A stretch of DNA of 64,000 nt from Tritonibacter scottomollicae (lineage in GTDB: Bacteria > Pseudomonadota > Alphaproteobacteria > Rhodobacterales > Rhodobacteraceae), in NCBI RefSeq assembly GCF_003003215.1, contig NZ_PVUF01000010.1, positions 1 through 64,000 on the forward strand. The letters are read 5' to 3'. The translations under genes were made by a program, and so were the position numbers. This document shows positions 49,593-58,753 of this stretch, in pieces (the first letter of the stretch is position 1; each line of letters starts with the position of its first letter). The notes below the pieces were generated by a model. The model saw nothing but the letters and a program-made list of their open reading frames with translations, did no database searches and had not been told where the DNA came from.

Positions 49593-50984
49593 TTAGGCTT
49601 TGCTCAGTGCATCCAGCACGCGCGCCCAGGAGCGAATGCCTTTGTGGAAGCTCTCCAGATCGTATTTCTCGTTCGGAGAGTGGATCGCGTCATCTTCATT
49701 GGCAAAGCCGATCAACATCGCATCCATGCCCAAGATCGACTTGAAATAGCCGGCCACCGGGATGGAGCCTCCCATGCCGGAGAACACCGCCTCACGGTTC
49801 CATTCCTCGGTCAGTGCGCCACGGGCGGCCTCGAACTCGGGGCGGGTGGTGTCGATCACATAGGCAGGGGCGCCGTCCAGATCGAGATCCCATTTTACGG
49901 TGCAATCTTTGGGCAGACGGGCCTCCACATGGGCGCGGATCTTCTTGCGCAGCGCGGCGGGGTCCATGTCACCGACCAGACGGCAGGTGATCTTGCAATG
50001 TGCCTCTGACGGGATCACCGTCTTGGTACCCGCGCCCTGATAGCCGCCCCACAGACCGTTGATTTCCAGCGTCGGGCGGGCCCATTGCTGCTCCAGGGTG
50101 GAGTATTTCTTCTCGCCATGGGCCACCGTGTAGCCAGCGTTCGACAGGTAGTCTTTTTCGTCGAAGCCGCAGCCCTGCCACTGGCGCAGGATATCGGCGG
50201 GCACCTCATGCACACCTTCATAGAATCCATCCACGGCAACGGCACCGGTTTCGGGATCGTGAAAAGAGGCGATGATATGGGAAATCTCGCGCAGCGGATT
50301 GAGGCCGGGACCGCCGTAGTGGCCGGAGTGCAGGTCGATCTTCGGCCCGATCAGGGTGAATTCGTCCTTCATCATGCCGCGCAGCTGCGAGGCCACCGAC
50401 GGCACGCCACGGGCCACCATCGAGGTGTCGCAGATCAGCGCGATATCCGCAGACAGCTCTTCCTGGGCAGCCTTCAGGAAAGGGATCAGCGAGGGAGAAC
50501 CCGATTCTTCCTCCCCCTCAAAGAAAAAGGTGATGCGGCAGGGCAGGGTGCCATGCACCGCCTGCCATGCGCGGCAGGCCTCGACGAAGGTCATCAGCTG
50601 GCCCTTGTCATCGGATGCGCCACGCCCCCGGATCACGGTGCCGTTTTTGGTCTCTTCCATCTGCGGCTCAAACGGGGGCGTGTTCCACAGGTCAAGCGGG
50701 TCCACCGGTTGCACATCATAGTGTCCGTAAAACAGAAGATGCGGGCCTTTCGTGTTTTCCTCGCCCACATGGCCCACCACCATCGGATGGCCGGGAGTTG
50801 TGCGCTTTTCGGCCTTGATGCCGATGCTGTTCAAATCTGCCACCAGCCAATCCGCGGCGGTCTCGCAGTCGGCCTTGTAGGCGGGGTCGGTTGAAATGGA
50901 CGGGATGCGCAGCAGCTCCAACAGCCGGTCGGTTGCAGCCGAGATATCGGAATCGATCTTGTCGAGAACGGGGGTAAGGGACAT
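49593..50984 (-). CDS. M20-family metallopeptidase (dipeptidase)
   Basis: A 463-residue zinc peptidase of the ArgE/DapE/ACY1/CPG2 group. Metal-ligand motifs appear in order: LLFYGHYDVQPVD (His, Asp), IRGRGASDDKG (bridging Asp), FFFEGEEESGSPSL (Glu pair) and, later, the Asp in ALICDTSMVARGVPS; a dimerisation (lid) domain with KIDLHSGHYGG follows. It has no signal peptide. Such enzymes cleave dipeptides or N-acyl amino acids in the cytoplasm; the precise substrate is unclear. It is divergent from hemA with a 464-bp gap. Confidence 0.9.
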   Translation of the reverse strand: MSLTPVLDKIDSDISAATDRLLELLRIPSISTDPAYKADCETAADWLVADLNSIGIKAEKRTTPGHPMVVGHVGEENTKGPHLLFYGHYDVQPVDPLDLWNTPPFEPQMEETKNGTVIRGRGASDDKGQLMTFVEACRAWQAVHGTLPCRITFFFEGEEESGSPSLIPFLKAAQEELSADIALICDTSMVARGVPSVASQLRGMMKDEFTLIGPKIDLHSGHYGGPGLNPLREISHIIASFHDPETGAVAVDGFYEGVHEVPADILRQWQGCGFDEKDYLSNAGYTVAHGEKKYSTLEQQWARPTLEINGLWGGYQGAGTKTVIPSEAHCKITCRLVGDMDPAALRKKIRAHVEARLPKDCTVKWDLDLDGAPAYVIDTTRPEFEAARGALTEEWNREAVFSGMGGSIPVAGYFKSILGMDAMLIGFANEDDAIHSPNEKYDLESFHKGIRSWARVLDALSKA

Positions 50985-51274
50985 CGGTCTCTCCTGAAAA
51001 TAGTGCTTTTCCGCATGCGGGCCTTGTGGTCGAGGCGCTGCTGGCGGGTCTCGGGGCGGAGCCTAGCAGTGGGATAAATCAAGGGCCAGTCGCACAATTG
51101 TATCAGAACACCGGCGGCGGTTTTTCGGCGTCGTCTCGCTTCGGAACAGCTGTTTCCGATCCGCAACCATTGCGCTTGTCTGCGGCGTTTTGCGCTGCTT
51201 TCGCATGGCGCCATTGCGGTCTCTGGCGCTTGCCTGAAACTCAGAATGGTTCTAAAAGCCCAGAAAAGGTTTAT

Positions 51275-51288
51275 TTGACCTGTATCAA
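51275..51288. promoter_or_regulatory. FNR/FnrL-type box upstream of hemA
   Basis: TTGAC-CTGT-ATCAA differs from the FNR consensus TTGAT-N4-ATCAA by one base. hemA of Rhodobacter species is known to be activated under low oxygen through an FnrL site, so the position 161 bp upstream of the hemA start supports the assignment. Confidence 0.7.
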
Positions 51289-51300
51289 GGATGCTGGAGC

Positions 51301-51317
51301 CGTGACACTCTATCACG
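51301..51317. promoter_or_regulatory. CGTGA-N7-TCACG inverted repeat in hemA promoter
   Basis: CGTGACACTCTATCACG has perfect 5-bp arms around 7 bases. The arms are the same as in the element at 51348-51363, whose start is 47 bp further on, about 4.5 helical turns. The GTGA/TCAC form is that of Crp-superfamily half-sites, but the regulator is unidentified. Confidence 0.45.
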
Positions 51318-51347
51318 TTGTGCAGGACAGGGGTGCCGGTTAGAGAC

Positions 51348-51363
51348 CGTGAAATATATCACG
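51348..51363. promoter_or_regulatory. CGTGA-N6-TCACG inverted repeat in hemA promoter
   Basis: CGTGAAATATATCACG has perfect arms and the 6-base centre typical of Crp sites. It lies 86 bp before the hemA start and could overlap the promoter itself (AATATAT centre), so binding may repress or activate. Confidence 0.5.
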
Positions 51364-51448
51364 ACGCTCATGCTTCATCAGCAGGGCCGTTCGGGATCAA
51401 GACGCAGCCAGGCCGGTCAGGCAACGGCAGACAGCTATGGAGATGACG

Positions 51449-52672
51449 GTGGATTATACCTCACAACTCGACGCAGCGATTGAACGCCTTCACGAGGAAG
51501 ATCGCTATCGGACGTTTATTGATATTGAACGCCGTCGTGGCCAGTTTCCCCATGCCGTCTGGACACGCCCCGACGGGACAGAGCAAGACATCACCGTCTG
51601 GTGCGGCAATGATTATCTCGGGATGGGCCAGCACCCGGTGGTGCTGAAGGCGATGCGCGATGCGCTGGACGCCACCGGCGCCGGATCGGGGGGCACCCGC
51701 AACATCTCTGGCACAACGGTCTATCACAAGGAGCTCGAGGCGGAGCTGGCTGACCTGCATGGCAAGGAAGCATCTCTGCTGTTCACCTCTGCCTATGTCG
51801 CCAATGACGCCACGCTCTCGACCTTGCCAAAGCTGCTGCCCGGCCTGATCATCTACTCCGATGCGCTGAACCATGCCTCCATGATCGAAGGTGTGCGCCG
51901 GAATGGCGGTGCGAAACGTGTCTTCCGCCACAATGATGTCGCCCATCTGCGCGAGTTGCTGGCAGCGGACGACCCGGCTGCTCCCAAGCTGATCGCGTTT
52001 GAGTCGGTCTATTCCATGGATGGGGATTTTGGCCCGATCGAGGAAATCTGCGACCTCGCCGAAGAGTTCAACGCACTTACATATATTGATGAGGTCCACG
52101 CGGTTGGCATGTATGGTCCCCGCGGTGGCGGTGTTGCAGAACGTGACAATCTCGCCCATCGCATCGACATCATCAACGGCACACTCTCAAAGGCCTACGG
52201 CGTCATGGGCGGCTATATCGCGGCATCGGCCAAGATGTGCGATGCCATCCGCTCCTACGCGCCGGGCTTCATCTTCACCACATCGCTGGCACCGTCGATC
52301 GCGGCGGGTGCAGCAGCCTCCGTGCGGCATCTGAAGACCGCTCAGGAATTGCGCGACAAGCATCAGGAGCAGGCGCGGTATCTCAAAACCCGTCTCAAGA
52401 TGATGGGTCTGCCGATCATCGACCACGGCACGCACATCGTGCCGGTCATTGTCGGAAACCCTGTCCACACCAAGAAATTGTCGGACATGTTGCTGGCGGA
52501 TTACGGGATTTACGTGCAGCCCATCAATTACCCGACCGTGCCGCGCGGCACCGAACGGTTGCGCTTCACGCCCTCGCCGGTGCACGGACCGAAGGAAATG
52601 GATCATCTGGTGCGCGCCATGGACAGTCTATGGTCGCATTGTGCGCTAAATCGTGCCGAACTAGCCGGATGA
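51449..52672 (+). CDS. hemA: 5-aminolevulinate synthase
   Basis: A 407-residue PLP enzyme joining glycine and succinyl-CoA to 5-aminolevulinate, first step of tetrapyrrole synthesis in Alphaproteobacteria. The Schiff-base lysine is Lys248 in [13 protein letters not shown]. Other family segments are [48 protein letters not shown] at 51449 is preferred as start: GGAG lies 6 bases upstream and [10 protein letters not shown] matches the usual N-terminus; ATG at 51437 would add four residues. Regulation by oxygen is suggested by the FNR-type box. Confidence 0.95.
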   Translation: MDYTSQLDAAIERLHEEDRYRTFIDIERRRGQFPHAVWTRPDGTEQDITVWCGNDYLGMGQHPVVLKAMRDALDATGAGSGGTRNISGTTVYHKELEAELADLHGKEASLLFTSAYVANDATLSTLPKLLPGLIIYSDALNHASMIEGVRRNGGAKRVFRHNDVAHLRELLAADDPAAPKLIAFESVYSMDGDFGPIEEICDLAEEFNALTYIDEVHAVGMYGPRGGGVAERDNLAHRIDIINGTLSKAYGVMGGYIAASAKMCDAIRSYAPGFIFTTSLAPSIAAGAAASVRHLKTAQELRDKHQEQARYLKTRLKMMGLPIIDHGTHIVPVIVGNPVHTKKLSDMLLADYGIYVQPINYPTVPRGTERLRFTPSPVHGPKEMDHLVRAMDSLWSHCALNRAELAG

Positions 52673-52710
52673 GCTACTGCTAAGTGTTCATTAAACAGAA
52701 TTGTGTTATC

Positions 52711-52726
52711 GTTTCATCAATGAAAC
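52711..52726. promoter_or_regulatory. perfect palindrome upstream of the RodZ-like gene
   Basis: GTTTCAT-CA-ATGAAAC has 7-bp arms with a 2-base centre, 39 bp after the hemA stop and 75 bp before the RodZ-like start. It could be an operator or a small mRNA hairpin; the lack of GC pairs argues against a terminator. Confidence 0.4.
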
Positions 52727-52800
52727 TGCGCTGACGAATCGAGAATCGGTTGGTACAGCGCATATGTCGCAAAACGGCAGGTATTGATGGGACAGCAGGC

Positions 52801-54018
52801 ATGATCGGGCGCCTTACGCAGCGCAGTTTCCGAGGTCGTCAAAATACAACAGAGCCGCCCCGCGGCTTTGATGATTTCGAGGTGCGCCTTGGTGACATGA
52901 TGCGCGGCGAGCGGGCAACCATGGGTAAATCGCTGCTTGATGTGCAGCGTGAACTCAGGATCAAGGCCTCCTATATCGACGCCATCGAGAATTGCGACCC
53001 TTCTGTCTTTGATACTCCGGGTTTTATTGCCGGATATGTGCGCTCCTACGCCCGTTACCTGAACATGGATCCGGAGAAGGCCTTCAATGGCTTTTGCGCC
53101 GAGAGCGGGTTTTCCGTGGCGCATGGGATGTCCTCCGAGGCCTCTGTTCGCAAGCCCAAGGAACTGACCTACGGCGCTGGAAAAGGGCTTGGGGCAGACG
53201 CCTTTACCAACTCCACCACGCCCTTCGTGCCCGTGACCGACAGTCTGCTGAGCCAGGTTGACCCGCGCGCCATCGGCTCCCTGCTGGTCTTGTGCGGTGT
53301 CATTGGCGGTCTGACCTTCGGGGGGTGGAAGCTGCTGCACGAAGTTCAGCAGGTGACATTTGCTCCGATAGAGCAAACGCCCGAGGTGCTTGCCGAACTC
53401 GACCCACTGGCCACTGCCGCCTTGGCGACGGGGGATGTGACCGACGATCCCGCAACGGAAGCGCTGGATCGTCTCTATCGCCCGCAGGCCCTGGATGTGC
53501 CGGTTCTCGTGGCGCGCGATGCGCCGATTTCCACCCTTGATCCGCGCGGTCAGGGTAATTTCGCGGGCACGGAGCGTCCCGGCCTGATGCTGGCGGAGGC
53601 AATGGTTCCAGCGAATGAGGCAACGGATCTCTCGGTGCCGCAGGTTCTCGAAGACGTTGCACCGTCAGTCGAGATGCTTGCTGTCCGACCATCTTGGGTT
53701 CAGGTGAAGGCCGCCGATGGCAGTGTAATCTTTGAAACCATCATGGAACCGGGGCAGACGTTTGAGGTGCCGTTGACCGAGGATGCGCCGCGCCTGCGCA
53801 CCGGCGAAAGCAGCGCTATCTACTTCGCCGTCAATGGCCAGCATTACGGTCCTGTCGGCGGGCGTGGTCAGGTGACAAAGAATGTCGAACTTTCGCCGGA
53901 TGCGCTGAGCGGACGTTTCCAGCTCGCGGATCTCGAGGCTGATCAAAACGAGGCACTGGCCACGATGGTTGCACAGCTGCGGGCGGTTCAGACCACCCCG
54001 GGGTCCGTCTCGGACTGA
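52801..54018 (+). CDS. RodZ-like helix-turn-helix membrane protein (DUF4115)
   Basis: A 405-residue protein. Residues ~25-105 form a Cro/C1-type helix-turn-helix (VRLGDMMRGERATMGKSLLDVQRELRIKASYIDAIENCD), which in RodZ contacts MreB rather than DNA. One membrane span follows near residue 165 (AIGSLLVLCGVIGGLTFGGW), then a Pro/Ala-rich periplasmic linker and a C-terminal DUF4115-like beta domain (SWVQVKAADGSVIFETIMEPGQTF). Role in cell shape is inferred from the family. ATG at 52801 is chosen; a longer frame to 52750 lacks a ribosome site. It sits between hemA and ispG and ends in a strong terminator. Confidence 0.82.
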   Translation: MIGRLTQRSFRGRQNTTEPPRGFDDFEVRLGDMMRGERATMGKSLLDVQRELRIKASYIDAIENCDPSVFDTPGFIAGYVRSYARYLNMDPEKAFNGFCAESGFSVAHGMSSEASVRKPKELTYGAGKGLGADAFTNSTTPFVPVTDSLLSQVDPRAIGSLLVLCGVIGGLTFGGWKLLHEVQQVTFAPIEQTPEVLAELDPLATAALATGDVTDDPATEALDRLYRPQALDVPVLVARDAPISTLDPRGQGNFAGTERPGLMLAEAMVPANEATDLSVPQVLEDVAPSVEMLAVRPSWVQVKAADGSVIFETIMEPGQTFEVPLTEDAPRLRTGESSAIYFAVNGQHYGPVGGRGQVTKNVELSPDALSGRFQLADLEADQNEALATMVAQLRAVQTTPGSVSD

Positions 54019-54062
54019 CATCACGATCACGCAGACCCTGCGTTCCCGTTACGGATTTACCT

Positions 54063-54098
54063 GACACCCCGGACAGCCATTGCAGGCTCCGGGGTGTC
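54063..54098 (+). terminator. strong stem-loop after the RodZ-like gene
   Basis: GACACCCCGGA (54063-54073) pairs perfectly over 11 bp with TCCGGGGTGTC (54088-54098), 45 bases past the stop and 42 bases before ispG. The following GGCCTATTTAAG is only moderately T-rich. It separates the RodZ-like gene and ispG into distinct units or attenuates read-through. Confidence 0.65.
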
Positions 54099-54139
54099 GG
54101 CCTATTTAAGGGGGACGCGACAAGCAGGACGAGGCAGCC

Positions 54140-55273
54140 ATGTCCATGAATCACATTCGCCCCTGGCGTAACATCGAACGCCGCAAGAGCCGCCAGATCC
54201 ATGTCGGGAATGTTCCCGTTGGCGGGGATGCCCCGATTGCGGTGCAGACCATGACCAACACGCTGACCACCGACATCAAGGGCACGATTGCCCAGGTGCA
54301 GGCGGCTGCGGATGCGGGCGCTGATATCGTGCGGATCTCCGTGCCGGACGAGGCCTCCTCGCGCGCTTTGAAAGAGATCGTGCGCGAAAGTCCGGTCCCC
54401 ATCGTTGCCGATATCCATTTCCACTACAAACGCGGCATCGAGGCCGCCGAGGCGGGGGCGGCCTGTCTGCGCATCAACCCGGGCAATATCGGGGACGAGA
54501 AACGCGTGGCCGAGGTGATCCGCGCGGCGCGCGATCATAACTGCTCGATCCGCATCGGGGTCAATGCCGGCAGTCTGGAAAAGCATCTGTTGGACAAATA
54601 CGGTGAGCCCTGTCCCGACGCGATGGTCGAAAGCGGCATGGACCACATCAAGATCCTGCAAGATCATGATTTCCACGAATTCAAAATCTCCGTGAAGGCC
54701 TCCGACGTCTTCATGTCTGCCGCCGCCTATCAGATGCTGGCGGAGGCCACTGACGCCCCCATCCACCTCGGCATCACCGAGGCGGGTGGGCTGATGTCTG
54801 GCACCATCAAATCTGCCATCGGTCTTGGGCAGCTTTTGTGGATGGGCATCGGTGACACCCTGCGCGTCAGCCTTTCGGCGGACCCGGTCGAGGAGGTCAA
54901 GGTCGGCTTTGAGATCCTGAAATCGCTTGGGCTGCGCCATCGCGGCGTCAATATCATCTCCTGCCCCAGCTGCGCGCGGCAGGGCTTTGACGTCATCAAG
55001 ACGGTCGAAACGCTGGAAGAACGGCTGGAACACATCAAGACGCCGATGAGCCTGTCGATCATCGGATGCGTGGTCAATGGCCCCGGCGAGGCGCTGATGA
55101 CCGACGTGGGGTTCACCGGCGGGGGCGCAGGCTCCGGCATGGTCTATCTGGCGGGCAAGGCGAGCCACAAGATGTCCAACGACCAGATGATCGACCACAT
55201 TGTTGAGGAGGTCGAAAAGAAAGCCGCCGCACTCGATGCTGAGGCGGCGGCGGTAGAGCAAGCGGCAGAGTAA
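54140..55273 (+). CDS. ispG: 4-hydroxy-3-methylbut-2-enyl-diphosphate synthase (flavodoxin/ferredoxin)
   Basis: A 377-residue [4Fe-4S] enzyme converting methylerythritol cyclodiphosphate to HMBPP in the MEP isoprenoid pathway. The N-terminal barrel has [19 protein letters not shown] and [29 protein letters not shown]; the cluster ligands lie in [12 protein letters not shown] and [13 protein letters not shown] ~20-residue Ala/Glu-rich tail follows the conserved part. A GAGG site precedes the ATG at 54140. Length fits the bacterial IspG without the plant-type insert. Confidence 0.96.
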   Translation: MSMNHIRPWRNIERRKSRQIHVGNVPVGGDAPIAVQTMTNTLTTDIKGTIAQVQAAADAGADIVRISVPDEASSRALKEIVRESPVPIVADIHFHYKRGIEAAEAGAACLRINPGNIGDEKRVAEVIRAARDHNCSIRIGVNAGSLEKHLLDKYGEPCPDAMVESGMDHIKILQDHDFHEFKISVKASDVFMSAAAYQMLAEATDAPIHLGITEAGGLMSGTIKSAIGLGQLLWMGIGDTLRVSLSADPVEEVKVGFEILKSLGLRHRGVNIISCPSCARQGFDVIKTVETLEERLEHIKTPMSLSIIGCVVNGPGEALMTDVGFTGGGAGSGMVYLAGKASHKMSNDQMIDHIVEEVEKKAAALDAEAAAVEQAAE

Positions 55274-55311
55274 TCTCTGTCCTTCATCTTTTCATAAATA
55301 TCTCGGGGGTT

Positions 55312-55328
55312 TGGGGGCAGAGCCCCCA
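55312..55328. terminator. hairpin between ispG and the DsbA-like gene, in a motif recurrent in Rhodobacterales
   Basis: TGGGGGC-AGA-GCCCCCA (7-bp stem, 3-base loop) preceded by TCATAAATATCTCGGGGGTT. The genes on both sides converge, so it can end either transcript. From memory, this AAATATCTCGGGGG / GGGGGCAGNGCCCCC arrangement recurs in intergenic regions of many Rhodobacterales genomes and may be a dispersed terminator-like repeat; that recollection was not checked. Confidence 0.55.
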
Positions 55329-55402
55329 TGCTCTTGGTGTCTTGGCTGCCCCCCGGACGTCATAGCGGCCGGGCCACTCGCGCCCGTCGAAGGTGGCGTC
55401 CC

Positions 55403-56167
55403 TCAGCTGCGCGCGGCGCGGATTTCCTCGATCATGATCTGTATCTGATCCGCAGGCAGGTAGCCGCGCAGCATTTCCTCTTCCAGCACGAAGGTCGGCG
55501 TGCCGGAAATCGACAGGGTTTGCGCCAACGTTCGGGTGCGCCGCAATTGCTCGTTCACCTCGGGCGCATCCATCTTGGCCAGGATCGCGTCGGCATCCAG
55601 CGACAGCCCTTCGGCCATACGGCGCATTGCGACCTCGTTGGGTTCGCCTTTGAAGGCGAGCAGCGTGTCGTGGATGTCCTTGTAGGCCGCGTCACCGGCC
55701 ACCAGTTTGGTGGCGATGGCAAAGCGCGAGGACAGGACAGAGGCGTCGCCCAGGATCGGGAGCTCCTTGATCACAAAACGGATATTTGAATCTGCGGCCA
55801 GCAATGCCTCGACCTCCGGAGCGGCGCGGCGGCAATAGCCGCAGCGGTAGTCCATGAACTCCACCAGCGTGATGTCGCCATCGGGATTGCCGCCAACCCA
55901 GGAATAGCCGTCGTCCTGCAACTCCTGCAGATTGGCCGCGACCAGTGCTTCGTCCCGCCGGGCGTCTGCCTGAGCCTGCTGTTGTTCCAGCACGTCGACG
56001 GCCTCCAGGATCACCTCGGGGTTTTCCATCAGATAGCTGCGCACAGCTGCGCCAAAGGCCGTCTGCTCGGCCTCGGTCATGTCGTTCAGATCAAGCGCCC
56101 GCGCCGCCGGAGCGGTGAGAGAGAGCGCGCAGGCCGCCATCAGGGCCATGCGTGTCGGGGCAATCAT
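55403..56167 (-). CDS. DsbA-family thiol:disulfide oxidoreductase
   Basis: A 254-residue periplasmic protein with a signal peptide (MIAPTRMALMAACALSLTAPAARA). The thioredoxin-fold active site is Cys109-Gly-Tyr-Cys112 (VEFMDYRCGYCRRAAPE) and the cis-proline loop is SGTPTFV. An extended helical N-terminal part (residues ~27-85) links it to the Com1/BdbD/ScsC-like branch rather than classic E. coli DsbA. It overlaps the M48 protease gene by 4 bp, so both periplasmic proteins are made together. It may oxidise or isomerise disulfides; which is not clear. Confidence 0.9.
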   Translation of the reverse strand: MIAPTRMALMAACALSLTAPAARALDLNDMTEAEQTAFGAAVRSYLMENPEVILEAVDVLEQQQAQADARRDEALVAANLQELQDDGYSWVGGNPDGDITLVEFMDYRCGYCRRAAPEVEALLAADSNIRFVIKELPILGDASVLSSRFAIATKLVAGDAAYKDIHDTLLAFKGEPNEVAMRRMAEGLSLDADAILAKMDAPEVNEQLRRTRTLAQTLSISGTPTFVLEEEMLRGYLPADQIQIMIEEIRAARS

Positions 56168-57486
56168 TTGTTCTTCCTTTTCTCGTCTTGTTCAAATGCA
56201 ATCAGCACATCCTGTGCCCGGCGCCATGCCGGGGAGCCGCGTGGCAGAATGCCAGTGGCGCGCTTGGCGTGAGGGCCAGCATCTTCCAGTCGTCCCCGCA
56301 ATGCGTATCGTTCTGCCGTGACCAGTGCGGCCATACCGGTTTGCTTGGTCTTGGCATAAGCCAGCGACATGTCGCGAAGCAAGGTTGCGTTGCGAAAATC
56401 GAGGCTGCGCGCCTTTTCCATTATGTCCAGTGCCGCGCGTGGATTGCCGGCAGCAAGCTGTGCCCGTCCCAGGCTGGCCAGGATCAACGGTTCGTTCGGG
56501 GCGAGTTGTGCTGCGGTGGCAAAGGCAGAGACCGCAGCGGGCCAGCGCCGGTTCTCATAGAGGATCTGCCCCCACAGCTCATGATAGTATGCGTCCTTTG
56601 GGCGTGCCGCGAACAGCGCCTGCATCTCGGCCTGTGCCCGACCGAGGTTGTTCTGGCGGTGGTGGGCCACCGCGACCCGCATGCGTTTCAGATCCGCATA
56701 ACGCTCGGAGGACACCCGCCGTTTGGTCCAGCTGGGCGCGCGGGTGAAGGCAGACAGTTTGCCCTGGACCCGCGCCAGCCAATAGGCGGCTTGCGGATCG
56801 GTCGGGGCGCCGTCTCCGGCGCTAGCCACGTAGGCCTGCGCAGCGCGGATACGATCCCGGCTCAGCGGATGAGAGCGCATATAGGGATCCTGACTGGCCG
56901 GGCTCAGTACCTCCTGGCCGGCAAAGATCCGATGCAACTCCACCATTCCCTTCGGGTTGATGCCCGCGGCGGTCATGTAGCCGATGGCGGATCGGTCGGC
57001 AGAGGATTCCTCCGCACGGGTGTGCGACAGGAAATTTCGCAAGGCCGAGGACTGCACCCCGAACGCCACTCCCGCTGCGGCGCGCCCGCCCCCCGCAGCG
57101 GCGGCCAGCATGCCCAGAGCGGCGCCAAACCCGGCGGCCGTGCTTGCGGATCTCATGTTTTGGATGCGGCGTCCAATATGGCCATTGGCGATATGAGCGG
57201 CTTCATGCGCCAGCACCGCCTGCAGCATTTCCGGCGTATCCGACTTCAGAATCAGCCCGTAGTTGACGAAGATCGCCCGCTGGTCGATCACAAAGGCGTT
57301 GAAGCCACTGTCATTGACCACCAGTATCCGCACCCGTCGCGGGTTCAGACCTGCGGCTCGCAGGATCGGGCGGGCCAGTTCCGTCAGCCCATGCTCGATA
57401 TCTGCATCGCGCAGCAAACGAATTGATTGCGCCTGCGCCGTCATTGGCGTCAGCACCAGCGCAACGACGACCGCAGCGCCCGTCAT
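56164..57486 (-). CDS. M48-family zinc metalloprotease with TPR region (BepA/YfgC-like)
   Basis: A ~440-residue periplasmic protease. The zinc site is HEAAH (residues 94-98, VLAHEAAHIANGHIG), the third ligand Glu160 (RAEESSADRSA). The C-terminal ~200 residues form tetratricopeptide-like repeats (AKDAYYHELWGQILYENRRW, PNEPLILASLGRAQLAAGNPRAALDIM). The family acts in outer-membrane protein quality control. The start is uncertain: ATG at 57486 gives MTGAAVVVALVLTPMTAQAQ and leaves 121 bp for the divergent promoters; ATG at 57585 would add a basic N-region (MSFDRVFSSASIPGRR) but crowd the opposite start. It is co-transcribed with the DsbA-like gene. Confidence 0.85.
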   Translation of the reverse strand: MTGAAVVVALVLTPMTAQAQSIRLLRDADIEHGLTELARPILRAAGLNPRRVRILVVNDSGFNAFVIDQRAIFVNYGLILKSDTPEMLQAVLAHEAAHIANGHIGRRIQNMRSASTAAGFGAALGMLAAAAGGGRAAAGVAFGVQSSALRNFLSHTRAEESSADRSAIGYMTAAGINPKGMVELHRIFAGQEVLSPASQDPYMRSHPLSRDRIRAAQAYVASAGDGAPTDPQAAYWLARVQGKLSAFTRAPSWTKRRVSSERYADLKRMRVAVAHHRQNNLGRAQAEMQALFAARPKDAYYHELWGQILYENRRWPAAVSAFATAAQLAPNEPLILASLGRAQLAAGNPRAALDIMEKARSLDFRNATLLRDMSLAYAKTKQTGMAALVTAERYALRGRLEDAGPHAKRATGILPRGSPAWRRAQDVLIAFEQDEKRKNK

Positions 57487-57607
57487 GCGCCCACGGTGAA
57501 ACAGGCCGCAAACGGCATGGAAAAGAAGCGGCCACAGGCGCCTGCCCGGGATTGACGCGGAGGAGAATACACGGTCAAAACTCATGGCCGCACCATGGGA
57601 GATCAGC

Positions 57608-58753
57608 ATGCGAAACTCAAGCCGGTCCAAAGTCGATCCCTTCATTGTGATGGACGTGATGGAAGCCGCCCGCAAGGCGGAGGAACAGGGACGTCATATC
57701 ATCCATATGGAGGTGGGCCAGCCCGCCACCGGCGCGCCGGAAGCGGCGCGGCGCGCATTGTCGCAGGCGTTCGAGACGGACGCCATGGGCTACACCGTCG
57801 CGCTGGGTCTGCCAGCGCTGCGCCGTCGTATCGCGCAGCTTTACGGCGAGTGGTATAACGTCGATCTGAACCCGGAACGCGTTGTGATCACGCCCGGTTC
57901 GTCGGGTGCGTTTATCCTCAGCTTCACGGCGCTGTTTGACAGTGGGGATCGCGTCGGCATCGGCGCGCCCGGCTACCCGTCCTACCGCCAGATCCTGAGC
58001 GCGCTTGGCATGCAACCCGTAGACATCCAGACCGCGCCGGAACATCGCTTGCAGCCTGTCGCCGTCGATATCCGCGATCAGAACCTTGCGGGTCTGATGG
58101 TGGCAAGCCCTGCCAACCCGACGGGCACCATGCTCGACAGGCCGGCGCTGGCCTCCTTGATGGACGCTGCAGCCGACGAAGGCGCCAGCTTCATCTCCGA
58201 TGAAATCTATCACGGCATCGAGTATGAGGCGAAGGCGGTGACGGCGCTGGAGATCTCGGACGAGGCCTATGTCATCAATTCCTTCTCCAAGTATTTCTCC
58301 ATGACCGGTTGGCGGGTCGGATGGATGGTGGTGCCAGAGGACCATATCCGAACGGTGGAGCGCATCGCGCAGAACATGTTCATCTGCGCCCCGCACGCCA
58401 GCCAGGTTGCCGCCCTTGCTGCGATGGACTGTCATGAGGAGCTGGAGGCCAACCTTGCGGTCTACGCAAAGAACCGCGCTCTGATGCTGGAGGGGCTGCC
58501 CAAAGCCGGGTTCACCAAGATCGCGCCGCCGGATGGGGCCTTCTACGTCTATGCGGATGTGTCCGACCTGACCAACGACAGCCGCAGCTTTGCCGTGGAA
58601 GTGCTTGAAAAGGCAGGAGTTGCGGTGACGCCCGGGTTGGATTTTGATCCTGTGCGCGGCGCCACAACGCTGCGGTTTTCCTATGCGCGATCTACGGCGG
58701 ATATCGAGGAAGGTCTGTCCCGGCTCAAGGCGTTTATGGAAGGCCGTCGCTGA
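57608..58753 (+). CDS. PLP-dependent aminotransferase, class I/II
   Basis: A 381-residue fold-type I aminotransferase. The Schiff-base lysine is Lys228 in NSFSKYFSMTGWRVGWMV; other motifs are HMEVGQPATGAPEAA, SPANPTGTM, and FLRFSYAR-like TLRFSYARSTADIEEGL at the end. The ATG at 57608 has a GGAG ribosome site; an in-frame ATG at 57584 would overlap the divergent protease region. It overlaps the amidase gene by 1 bp (TGATG), so it is the first gene of that unit. Substrate is unknown; close relatives act on aspartate, aromatic or branched-chain amino acids. Confidence 0.9.
   Translation: MRNSSRSKVDPFIVMDVMEAARKAEEQGRHIIHMEVGQPATGAPEAARRALSQAFETDAMGYTVALGLPALRRRIAQLYGEWYNVDLNPERVVITPGSSGAFILSFTALFDSGDRVGIGAPGYPSYRQILSALGMQPVDIQTAPEHRLQPVAVDIRDQNLAGLMVASPANPTGTMLDRPALASLMDAAADEGASFISDEIYHGIEYEAKAVTALEISDEAYVINSFSKYFSMTGWRVGWMVVPEDHIRTVERIAQNMFICAPHASQVAALAAMDCHEELEANLAVYAKNRALMLEGLPKAGFTKIAPPDGAFYVYADVSDLTNDSRSFAVEVLEKAGVAVTPGLDFDPVRGATTLRFSYARSTADIEEGLSRLKAFMEGRR

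Larger units (their letters stand above)
50985..51448. other. regulatory region between M20 peptidase and hemA
   Basis: Non-coding by inspection; an open frame at 51026-51343 lacks a ribosome site and family features. It holds three inverted repeats in its right half (51275-51288, 51301-51317, 51348-51363), listed separately, which point to complex control of hemA. Confidence 0.6.

Noticed and set aside
51026-51343. 105-codon plus-strand frame upstream of hemA
   Set aside because: It crosses the FNR-type box and the inverted repeats, has no ribosome site and no recognisable features.
53831-55261. 476-codon minus-strand frame opposite ispG and the RodZ-like gene
   Set aside because: ispG on the plus strand is unambiguous; the opposite frame is an Asp/His/Arg-rich shadow.
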